Assembly: GCF_009937995.1 (NCBI RefSeq)
Contig: NZ_AP021881.1
Span: 1,302,001 to 1,366,000 of the forward strand
Reading direction: 5' to 3'
Length of the DNA: 64,000 bases
DNA from: Sulfuriferula nivalis
GTDB lineage: Bacteria; Pseudomonadota; Gammaproteobacteria; Burkholderiales; Sulfuriferulaceae
Numbering within the stretch: position 1 is the first letter of the stretch; every line of letters begins with the position of its first letter. Positions 56,793 to 64,000 of this stretch are shown here, piece by piece. The position numbers and the translations under genes were made by a program. The notes under the pieces were generated by a model. The model made no database searches and was not told where the DNA came from. It saw only the letters and a list, made by a program, of their open reading frames with translations.

Positions 56793-57023
56793 TCAAAATA
56801 ATGTCGCTACACAACAACATAATATTAGCCTGAAAATTGTAATGCATTGAAAATTATAGGATTTATGTAGTTGTTGGATGACGACAAATAGAGGGGGAGG
56901 GTCAAAATTCACATTTGTCAGAGCGTAACCCTGAATCGGATGTGAAACATAGAGCCTGAAACTTGGTTTGTTTTGGACTTTGAATGTTGTATTGGAAGAC
57001 CTGACACCCATGACCGTTTTCAT
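56793..57023 (-). CDS. Possible second integron-cassette gene, 76 aa
   Basis: The ATG lies 4 bp inside the cassette boundary defined by the attC core at 57027-57033, the usual position for a cassette gene. The protein has no recognisable family and ends in a hydrophobic stretch with CCC. No attC follows its stop that I can see, so it is either the last, truncated cassette or spurious. Confidence 0.3.
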   Translation of the reverse strand: MKTVMGVRSSNTTFKVQNKPSFRLYVSHPIQGYALTNVNFDPPPLFVVIQQLHKSYNFQCITIFRLILCCCVATLF

Positions 57024-57026
57024 GAT

Positions 57027-57082
57027 GCCTAACGTTTGACTTAAGCGGCCTGCCGTAGGCAGGTCCGCTTGAAGGAAGAGTT
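57027..57082 (-). other. Integron attC site, main part (split by IS91-type array)
   Basis: On the minus strand it ends in the core GTTAGGC (57033-57027), preceded by paired arms CAAGCGG/CCGCTT and ACCTGCC/GGCAGG around a TAC loop. The missing 5' core GGCTAAC is at 62733-62727, beyond the array. Joined, the site is 60 bp, and GGCTAAC complements the GTTAGCC at the other end of the cassette (63208-63202), as required for one circular cassette. Confidence 0.85.
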
Positions 57083-57191
57083 GAACGAAGCCGCTATCGC
57101 GGAGAAATATTCCCGAACCATCAAATTACGCAGCATAATTTCGTCTCCCCCAGCAATGGAATTTTGATTACTGTACCACGAGGAGACGACA

Positions 57192-58105
57192 TTGACAGCC
57201 CCCACACCCATCCCCGCGCACTTCGAGCACAATCACCAGCGACTGCTGAATTGCCTCAAGCTCAGAGGCATGCAGCCTAAAACCATCGCCTTGTATTCAC
57301 ACGGCGTACGGCGCGCAGCGGTGTATTTTAATGACCAGATAGACGCGCTCACCAAGCCACAATTAACCGACTATTTTGTTCGCATCCTGGATACCCATTC
57401 ATGGAGTACGCTCAAACATGATCTGTATGGACTGAAGTTCTATTATGCCCATGTACTCAGCCAACCCTGGCCAGGTGCGGATCTGGTTAAACCACCCAAG
57501 TCATATAGCCTGCCCGACATCATTACCGTCGCCCAGGCACAACAAATCTTCATGGCCACCCGCGTATTGAGCTACCGCGTATTCTTCTTCACCCTCTACA
57601 GCCTGGGCTTACGATTAGGCGAAGGCTTACGCTTGCAGGTAGGGGATATCGATGCGGATCGGATGCGGGTGCAAGTACGCAACGCCAAAGGCAACCGTGA
57701 TCGATTGGTGCCGTTATCAGAGAACACCTTGCAGGTATTGCGCCGTTTCTGGCTCACCCATCGCAACCCAAGCTTGCTCTTTCCTAATCGACACGGCGGT
57801 CTTGCCAAATCGCACTTGGCACGCACCCCGCTGGATCGTGGTGGTATCCAGACCACCTTGGGTCAAGTGACCCGTGACTGTGGCTTAAAAAAAGAATTAC
57901 ACCACACAGCCTGCGCCACAGCTATGCCACCCACCTGATAGAAGCTGGCATCGATTTACTCGAAATTCAGCAGATACTCGGACACCAGTCCATCCTCACC
58001 ACCATCCGCTACACCCACCTCACCGAACAACGCCATCAGAGCGCACACACTCGCCTTAATCAATTAATGGAGAAATTCCACATTCATTGGGGCAAAGTCA
58101 AATGA
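57192..58105 (+). CDS. Tyrosine recombinase with -1 frameshift (copy B)
   Basis: As at 34351-35264; the slip site A7 is at 57887-57893. The zero-frame product stops at 57938. Confidence 0.78.
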
Positions 58106-59217
58106 TCAGACTGGCGCACATCGTAGCAACCTACGCAGCTAAACTGCTTGCACAACACGGTCATCACCTATTGCCCAGCCAGCAAGCTGCCTTAACCGCC
58201 TTTCAAACCTGCCGTAGCCAGATGAGCCCGAGGATGCAACTTGCCTGTGATGATTGTCAAACACCCAGCTACCTGCCACATTCCTGCGGTCATCGGCATT
58301 GCCCGCATTGCCAGGCGCACGAATCACAGCGCTGGATAGACCAGCAATTACACAAATCCATCCCCGCCAACTACTTCATGCTCACCTTCACCGTGCCCGC
58401 CCAGTTGCGCACACTGGCCTGGCAACATCAGCGCGTCATGTATGACTTGATCACACGCTGCGCGTGGGAAACAGTCAACACCTTCAGCCAAAACGACAAC
58501 AAGCTGCGCGGCAGCGCAGGGGCGGTGACTGTACTGCATACCCATAACCGCCGACTGGACTATCACCCCCATGTGCATCTCGTCATGCCCGCTGTCGCCT
58601 TTAACCCCAAACAGCGACGCATGCGTCATAAACACGGCAACTACCTGTTTAACCACAAAGCCCTGGCCAAAGTATTTCGTGCCAAATTACTGGCAGGCAT
58701 CAGACAAGCAGGACTCACCCTGCCAAACGATTACCCGACCGATTGGGTGGTGGATTGCAAAGCCGTCGGCACTGGACAGCACGCTCTGATCTACCTTGGG
58801 CGCTATCTGTATCGGGGGGTGATACAGGAGAAAGACATCCTCTCCGACCGGCATGGTCAGGTCACCTTCCGTTACCGGAACAGCCAAACCAAACAAATGG
58901 AAACCCGTACCTTGAGTGGTGTAGCCTTCCTGCGACTGATACTGCAACACATTCTGCCCAAAGGCTACCGCCGCGCCCGCAACTTTGGCTACCTGCATCC
59001 CAATAGCAAACTACTCACCCAGCTACAGCTGACCCACCTATGGCGACGGAACAATCCGCCGCCAGCGCAACCCAGACCAGCGATACGTTGCCAATGTTGC
59101 GGTGGGGTGATGAAGATAGTGCGCACACGTATCAAAGCGATACCGCTAGCCACATCAGCCCCATCTATAAAACGGGAACACAGAGCAGATGACACAGGGT
59201 GGGAGACCATGCGCTAA
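58102..59217 (+). CDS. IS91-type HUH transposase (copy B)
   Basis: 371 aa, identical to copy A. The start overlaps the recombinase stop. Confidence 0.94.
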   Translation: MIRLAHIVATYAAKLLAQHGHHLLPSQQAALTAFQTCRSQMSPRMQLACDDCQTPSYLPHSCGHRHCPHCQAHESQRWIDQQLHKSIPANYFMLTFTVPAQLRTLAWQHQRVMYDLITRCAWETVNTFSQNDNKLRGSAGAVTVLHTHNRRLDYHPHVHLVMPAVAFNPKQRRMRHKHGNYLFNHKALAKVFRAKLLAGIRQAGLTLPNDYPTDWVVDCKAVGTGQHALIYLGRYLYRGVIQEKDILSDRHGQVTFRYRNSQTKQMETRTLSGVAFLRLILQHILPKGYRRARNFGYLHPNSKLLTQLQLTHLWRRNNPPPAQPRPAIRCQCCGGVMKIVRTRIKAIPLATSAPSIKREHRADDTGWETMR

Positions 59218-59637
59218 ACCAGCCCACACCGCCCACCTGCCAGACTAGGCAGGTATGGCCGTGCTCGCCCTGAAGAAGGCTGAAATTGGGTTAACATGCC
59301 CGAAAAGCCGACTAAAAACGGTGAGTTGAATAGAATAAGTTGCTGCAATGGCAACGTGAAGGTCGTGAAATGGCGGGTGGGATGCGTAACGCGTCCAGTT
59401 ATGCCAGCATAGTCAAAAAGATATTTCCATAAGCGCTCAAGCAACACCCGCCCCAGCCATGCCGGGCTTGTCCAACAAACGGTTCAGATTGTGGCTCGCT
59501 TCGCGATCACAATCTAACCTTATTCGTTGAACGAAGCCGCTATCGCGGAGAAATATTCCCGAACCATCAAATTACGCAGCATAATTTCGTCTCCCCCAGC
59601 AATGGAATTTTGATTACTGTACCACGAGGAGACGACA

Positions 59638-60551
59638 TTGACAGCCCCCACACCCATCCCCGCGCACTTCGAGCACAATCACCAGCGACTGCTGAATTGC
59701 CTCAAGCTCAGAGGCATGCAGCCTAAAACCATCGCCTTGTATTCACACGGCGTACGGCGCGCAGCGGTGTATTTTAATGACCAGATAGACGCGCTCACCA
59801 AGCCACAATTAACCGACTATTTTGTTCGCATCCTGGATACCCATTCATGGAGTACGCTCAAACATGATCTGTATGGACTGAAGTTCTATTATGCCCATGT
59901 ACTCAGCCAACCCTGGCCAAGTGCGGATCTGGTTAAACCACCCAAGTCATATAGCCTGCCCGACATCATTACCGTCGCCCAGGCACAACAAATCTTCATG
60001 GCCACCCGCGTATTGAGCTACCGCGTATTCTTCTTCACCCTCTACAGCCTGGGCTTACGATTAGGCGAAGGCTTACGCTTGCAGGTAGGGGATATCGATG
60101 CGGATCGGATGCGGGTGCAAGTACGCAACGCCAAAGGCAACCGTGATCGATTGGTGCCGTTATCAGAGAACACCTTGCAGGTATTGCGCCGTTTCTGGCT
60201 CACCCATCGCAACCCAAGCTTGCTCTTTCCTAATCGACACGGCGGTCTTGCCAAATCGCACTTGGCACGCACCCCGCTGGATCGTGGTGGTATCCAGACC
60301 ACCTTGGGTCAAGTGACCCGTGACTGTGGCTTAAAAAAAGAATTACACCACACAGCCTGCGCCACAGCTATGCCACCCACCTGATAGAAGCTGGCATCGA
60401 TTTACTCGAAATTCAGCAGATACTCGGACACCAGTCCATCCTCACCACCATCCGCTACACCCACCTCACCGAACAACGCCATCAGAGCGCACACACTCGC
60501 CTTAATCAATTAATGGAGAAATTCCACATTCATTGGGGCAAAGTCAAATGA
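59638..60551 (+). CDS. Tyrosine recombinase with -1 frameshift (copy C)
   Basis: The same as copies A and B except for one substitution, Gly95 to Ser. The slip site A7 is at 60333-60339. Confidence 0.78.
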
Positions 60552-61663
60552 TCAGACTGGCGCACATCGTAGCAACCTACGCAGCTAAACTGCTTGCACA
60601 ACACGGTCATCACCTATTGCCCAGCCAGCAAGCTGCCTTAACCGCCTTTCAAACCTGCCGTAGCCAGATGAGCCCGAGGATGCAACTTGCCTGTGATGAT
60701 TGTCAAACACCCAGCTACCTGCCACATTCCTGCGGTCATCGGCATTGCCCGCATTGCCAGGCGCACGAATCACAGCGCTGGATAGACCAGCAATTACACA
60801 AATCCATCCCCGCCAACTACTTCATGCTCACCTTCACCGTGCCCGCCCAGTTGCGCACACTGGCCTGGCAACATCAGCGCGTCATGTATGACTTGATCAC
60901 ACGCTGCGCGTGGGAAACAGTCAACACCTTCAGCCAAAACGACAACAAGCTGCGCGGCAGCGCAGGGGCGGTGACTGTACTGCATACCCATAACCGCCGA
61001 CTGGACTATCACCCCCATGTGCATCTCGTCATGCCCGCTGTCGCCTTTAACCCCAAACAGCGACGCATGCGTCATAAACACGGCAACTACCTGTTTAACC
61101 ACAAAGCCCTGGCCAAAGTATTTCGTGCCAAATTACTGGCAGGCATCAGACAAGCAGGACTCACCCTGCCAAACGATTACCCGACCGATTGGGTGGTGGA
61201 TTGCAAAGCCGTCGGCACTGGACAGCACGCTCTGATCTACCTTGGGCGCTATCTGTATCGGGGGGTGATACAGGAGAAAGACATCCTCTCCGACCGGCAT
61301 GGTCAGGTCACCTTCCGTTACCGGAACAGCCAAACCAAACAAATGGAAACCCGTACCTTGAGTGGTGTAGCCTTCCTGCGACTGATACTGCAACACATTC
61401 TGCCCAAAGGCTACCGCCGCGCCCGCAACTTTGGCTACCTGCATCCCAATAGCAAACTACTCACCCAGCTACAGCTGACCCACCTATGGCGACGGAACAA
61501 TCCGCCGCCAGCGCAACCCAGACCAGCGATACGTTGCCAATGTTGCGGTGGGGTGATGAAGATAGTGCGCACACGTATCAAAGCGATACCGCTAGCCACA
61601 TCAGCCCCATCTATAAAACGGGAACACAGAGCAGATGACACAGGGTGGGAGACCATGCGCTAA
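60548..61663 (+). CDS. IS91-type HUH transposase (copy C)
   Basis: 371 aa, identical to the other full copies. Confidence 0.94.
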   Translation: MIRLAHIVATYAAKLLAQHGHHLLPSQQAALTAFQTCRSQMSPRMQLACDDCQTPSYLPHSCGHRHCPHCQAHESQRWIDQQLHKSIPANYFMLTFTVPAQLRTLAWQHQRVMYDLITRCAWETVNTFSQNDNKLRGSAGAVTVLHTHNRRLDYHPHVHLVMPAVAFNPKQRRMRHKHGNYLFNHKALAKVFRAKLLAGIRQAGLTLPNDYPTDWVVDCKAVGTGQHALIYLGRYLYRGVIQEKDILSDRHGQVTFRYRNSQTKQMETRTLSGVAFLRLILQHILPKGYRRARNFGYLHPNSKLLTQLQLTHLWRRNNPPPAQPRPAIRCQCCGGVMKIVRTRIKAIPLATSAPSIKREHRADDTGWETMR

Positions 61664-61974
61664 ACCAGCCCACACCGCCCACCTGCCAGACTAGGCAGGT
61701 ATGGCCGTGCTCGCCCTGAAGAAGGCTGAAATTGGGTTAACATGCCCGAAAAGCCGACTAAAAACGGTGAGTTGAATAGAATAAGTTGCTGCAATGGCAA
61801 CGTGAAGGTCGTGAAATGGCGGGTGGGATGCGTAACGCGTCCAGTTATGCCAGCATAGTCAAAAAGATATTTCCATAAGCGCTCAAGCAACACCCGCCCC
61901 AGCCATGCCGGGCTTGTCCAACAAACGGTTCAGATTGTGGCTCGCTTCGCGATCACAATCTAACCTTATTCGTT

Positions 61975-62418
61975 GGACAGCACGCTCTGATCTACCTTGG
62001 GCGCTATCTGTATCGGGGGGTGGTACAGGAGAAAGACATCCTCTCCGACCGGCATGGTCAGGTCACCTTCCGTTACCGGAACAGCCAAACCAAACAAATG
62101 GAAACCCGTACCTTGAGTGGTGTAGCCTTCCTGCGACTGATACTGCAACACATTCTGCCCAAAGGCTACCGCCGCGCCCGCAACTTTGGCTACCTGCATC
62201 CCAATAGCAAACTACTCACCCAGCTACAGCTGACCCACCTATGGCGACGGAACAATCCGCCGCCAGCGCAACCCAGACCAGCGATACGTTGCCAATGTTG
62301 CGGTGGGGTGATGAAGATAGTGCGCACACGTATCAAAGCGATACCGCTAGCCACATCAGCCCCATCTATAAAACGGGAACACAGAGCAGATGACACAGGG
62401 TGGGAGACCATGCGCTAA
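61975..62418 (+). pseudogene. 5'-truncated IS91-type transposase (copy D)
   Basis: It keeps the two catalytic tyrosines (YLGRY) and the C-terminal Cys region but has lost the zinc region and the HUH motif, so it is inactive. Confidence 0.92.
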
Positions 62419-62729
62419 ACCAGCCCACACCGCCCACCTGCCAGACTAGGCAGGTATGGCCGTGCTCGCCCTGAAGAAGGCTGAAATTGGGTTAACATGC
62501 CCGAAAAGCCGACTAAAAACGGTGAGTTGAATAGAATAAGTTGCTGCAATGGCAACGTGAAGGTCGTGAAATGGCGGGTGGGATGCGTAACGCGTCCAGT
62601 TATGCCAGCATAGTCAAAAAGATATTTCCATAAGCGCTCAAGCAACACCCGCCCCAGCCATGCCGGGCTTGTCCAACAAACGGTTCAGATTGTGGCTCGC
62701 TTCGCGATCACAATCTAACCTTATTCGTT
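61975..62729 (+). mobile_element. IS91-type 3' fragment, copy D
   Basis: 755 bp matching 35933-36687 of copy A, that is the last third of the transposase gene plus the right end. One base differs (Ile to Val in the transposase). Confidence 0.93.
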
Positions 62730-62733
62730 AGCC
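62727..62733 (-). other. attC 5' core (R'') separated from the rest of the site
   Basis: GGCTAAC on the minus strand, overlapping the stop of the phosphatase-like gene; see 57027-57082. Confidence 0.8.
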
Positions 62734-63192
62734 ATTTGGTGACTCGAGCGCCGACTCGATGAACGCCGACCACACTTGGTCTGGTTCCCAGACTTCGCTC
62801 AGCTGGGCGAATGCTACGTCTCGCTCCCACCGCTGCTCGATGATGCGGTAGAGGCCCAGAAAGACGGAGACCCGAATGTTTGCTGCACAGTGAACCCAGA
62901 CCTCTTGACCTTCATGTGCCTTCATTGCGGCGAAGAACTCGGCAAGATCATTCTTCGTAGGCGCTGAGAATTGAACGGGAATGTGGACGTAGCCCATACC
63001 GAGTGATCTTACGGTTCCGGCTTCGTCTGGCAGGGAGTAACGCGGATCATCGTGCAGCGCAAGGTTGATGACGGCCTTGAAACCCGCCGCCGCGATCTCC
63101 TGCAGCTGGGCTACCGTTGGTTGCCCCGATGTGCACAGCGACTCGTCAATGGCGCGGATCTTGTAGATACCGGACAGAGCGGGATCGATCAT
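62728..63192 (-). CDS. Cassette-borne tyrosine-phosphatase-like protein
   Basis: 154 aa of the DUF442/protein-tyrosine-phosphatase-like group. Blocks are SLCTSGQPTVAQL, FKAVINLAL and the Cys loop VHCAANIRVS (C-x4-R). The stop codon lies inside the attC core GGCTAAC and the ATG is 15 bp inside the cassette boundary, both typical of integron cassette genes. The GC content is higher than in the surroundings, which also indicates transfer. The substrate is unknown. Confidence 0.87.
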   Translation of the reverse strand: MIDPALSGIYKIRAIDESLCTSGQPTVAQLQEIAAAGFKAVINLALHDDPRYSLPDEAGTVRSLGMGYVHIPVQFSAPTKNDLAEFFAAMKAHEGQEVWVHCAANIRVSVFLGLYRIIEQRWERDVAFAQLSEVWEPDQVWSAFIESALESPNG

Positions 63193-63201
63193 GGCTGAAA
63201 T

Positions 63202-63208
63202 GGCTAAC
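63202..63208 (-). other. Cassette recombination boundary (GTTAGCC)
   Basis: GTTAGCC on the minus strand, 10 bp before the ATG of the phosphatase-like gene. It is the exact complement of the core at 62727-62733 and marks the G/TTAGCC insertion point. Upstream I find neither attI nor an integrase gene. Confidence 0.75.
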
Positions 63209-63212
63209 GTCT

Positions 63213-63238
63213 AATAGGCACCGATTTCGGTGCCTATT
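63213..63238. terminator. Perfect 12-bp stem-loop, probable terminator
   Basis: AATAGGCACCGA and its complement with a 2-nt loop, followed by TTATTT on the plus strand. It lies between the cassette boundary and gltX. Confidence 0.6.
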
Positions 63239-63247
63239 TTATTTGAT

Positions 63248-63346
63248 AAATCGGTGTATAACACTTCGTATCTCCTTAATTAATACTTCTAACTATAAGA
63301 TTATTATTAATAAATTTAAAAAAACGTAATTTATATACACCGATTT
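63248..63346. repeat. 13-bp perfect inverted repeat, 99-bp unit
   Basis: AAATCGGTGTATA (63248-63260) and its complement at 63334-63346 enclose 73 bp of very AT-rich DNA. It may be a MITE-like relic. The arms share CGGTG with the neighbouring stem at 63213-63238. Confidence 0.55.
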
Positions 63347-63359
63347 CCAAAATTTATTA

Positions 63360-63380
63360 GACACCTAATTTTGAGGTGTC
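63360..63380. repeat. 7-bp inverted repeat GACACCT/AGGTGTC
   Basis: A stem with a 7-nt loop, the third palindrome in 170 bp, about 100 bp downstream of gltX. It may be part of a gltX terminator region. Confidence 0.45.
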
Positions 63381-63485
63381 AGGCGATTCAGTCTAACATC
63401 TGAATATTTCATAAACAATCGATCTGATCGAAACTCGCAACTATGCTCAGCATAGGTCAAAAATCAGTCCTAGACTATTCAACAA

Positions 63486-64000
63486 TCAAGCGCCCAACAT
63501 CCCCCGCAACCTCTCCAACACAGTCTCACGCCCAATCAACAACAAAGTTGCATCTATGCTAGGTGTTTGCGTCACACCGGCAACGATGATGCGTAGTGGC
63601 ATGGCAATTTTTGGCATTTTCAGTCCAGATGTTGTGACTGTGGCTTTGATGGCGTCGTGGATTGCTTCTTTGTTCCAGTCAATTTCGGCTAGCTGTTCAG
63701 TGAGTTGCTGCAATGCTGTTGTGGCTTCCGGGCTTAGATGCTGTGCAAGCAGTTCGGCATCGGGGGTAATGTATTTGTAGAATAAATGGGCAGCATCTGC
63801 GAGCTCGACTAGGGTGCTAACGCGATCTTTGAGTAGCGCCATGACATCAGCGAGGGCAGGAGTGGTGGCGAGTGGGCCGATTTGTTTTTCCATGAATGGA
63901 CGCACTAAATCAGCCAGTCTGTCATTGTCAGCTGCTTTGATGTATTGCTGATTCACCCAGTTTAATTTTTCTGGATTGAATTTTGCGGGTGAGCGGCTGA
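63486..64000 (-). CDS. gltX: Glutamyl-tRNA synthetase, C-terminal part (cut by window edge)
   Basis: The frame is open to the window end. The visible 171 residues begin with the family segment PAKFNPEKLNWVNQQYIK and cover the anticodon-binding domain, with KIAMPLRIIVAGVTQTPSIDATLLLIGRE as the GltX-typical C-terminal block. It charges tRNA-Glu. A core gene, it marks the right edge of the cassette fragment. Confidence 0.95.
   Translation of the reverse strand, partial: SRSPAKFNPEKLNWVNQQYIKAADNDRLADLVRPFMEKQIGPLATTPALADVMALLKDRVSTLVELADAAHLFYKYITPDAELLAQHLSPEATTALQQLTEQLAEIDWNKEAIHDAIKATVTTSGLKMPKIAMPLRIIVAGVTQTPSIDATLLLIGRETVLERLRGMLGA

Larger units (their letters stand above)
57083..59528 (+). 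mobile_element. IS91-type insertion sequence, copy B
   Basis: 2,446 bp, essentially identical to copy A (34242-36687). It abuts copy C with no spacer; the left flank is the attC remnant. Confidence 0.94.
59529..61974 (+). mobile_element. IS91-type insertion sequence, copy C
   Basis: 2,446 bp directly joined to the right end of copy B (TTATTCGTT then GAACGAAG). It is followed at once by the 755-bp fragment D. Confidence 0.94.

Noticed and set aside
63486-63956. An independent 156-aa gene at the window end
   Set aside because: The frame continues upstream without a stop and is the GltX C-terminus.
1-64000. CRISPR array or rRNA genes
   Set aside because: No regularly spaced repeats with unique spacers and no rRNA-like sequence were seen.

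Overview
The window looks like the chromosome of a betaproteobacterium, probably of the order Nitrosomonadales. This rests on gene order and protein character: trmJ-cysE followed by iscRSUA-hscBA-fdx-iscX, lysC followed by tRNA-Ser(GCT), a Kdp operon carrying a TorF-type porin gene, and a GlrK/QseG/GlrR module. The species cannot be fixed from sequence alone.

Layout. 1-870 holds the 3' part of an unknown gene. 969-3456 is the first of three IS66-type copies (2,488 bp, each with its own 8-bp target duplication). A remnant with IS21-like end repeats, an XRE-type regulator and a divergent small gene follow. 5348-14909 is a minus-strand Kdp operon: a 30-aa membrane peptide, kdpF, kdpA, kdpB, kdpC, an 89-aa protein, a TorF-type porin, a 96-aa membrane protein, kdpD and kdpE. 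15178-24151 is a decayed integrated element next to tRNA-Ser(GCT): a plasmid-type replicase, a RepA-like helicase and a tyrosine integrase. IS66 copies break the replicase and the integrase.

24262-33647 is core genome: tRNA-Ser, lysC, suhB, trmJ, cysE and the complete isc operon. IscR-type sites precede both cysE and iscR. A merB-like gene is cut precisely by an IS91-type element (34242-36687). Then come a Cys-rich CopZ-N-like protein, a Ser-rich protein, an ATP-grasp-like protein, a glutaredoxin, an EnvZ/OmpR-type pair, an MgtA-type P-ATPase, mnmH/selD (selenium modification of tRNA), and the glrK-qseG-glrR module. The module is followed directly by a GlrR-type upstream site and a sigma-54 promoter driving an EF-hand/BON gene. 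gloA, amtB, an HD-GYP protein, a TusA-family protein and an EF-hand protein follow.

57027-63208 is a fragment of an integron cassette array with no integrase gene in view. A cassette encoding a tyrosine-phosphatase-like protein has its 60-bp attC split by a tandem array of IS91-type copies (two complete 2,446-bp units plus a 755-bp 3' fragment). The window ends in the C-terminal part of gltX.

The most interesting item is the IS91-type element. Every full copy encodes an XerC/D-like tyrosine recombinase whose catalytic C-terminal part is reachable only by a -1 frameshift on an in-phase A AAA AAA heptamer. Its stop overlaps the start of the HUH transposase gene.
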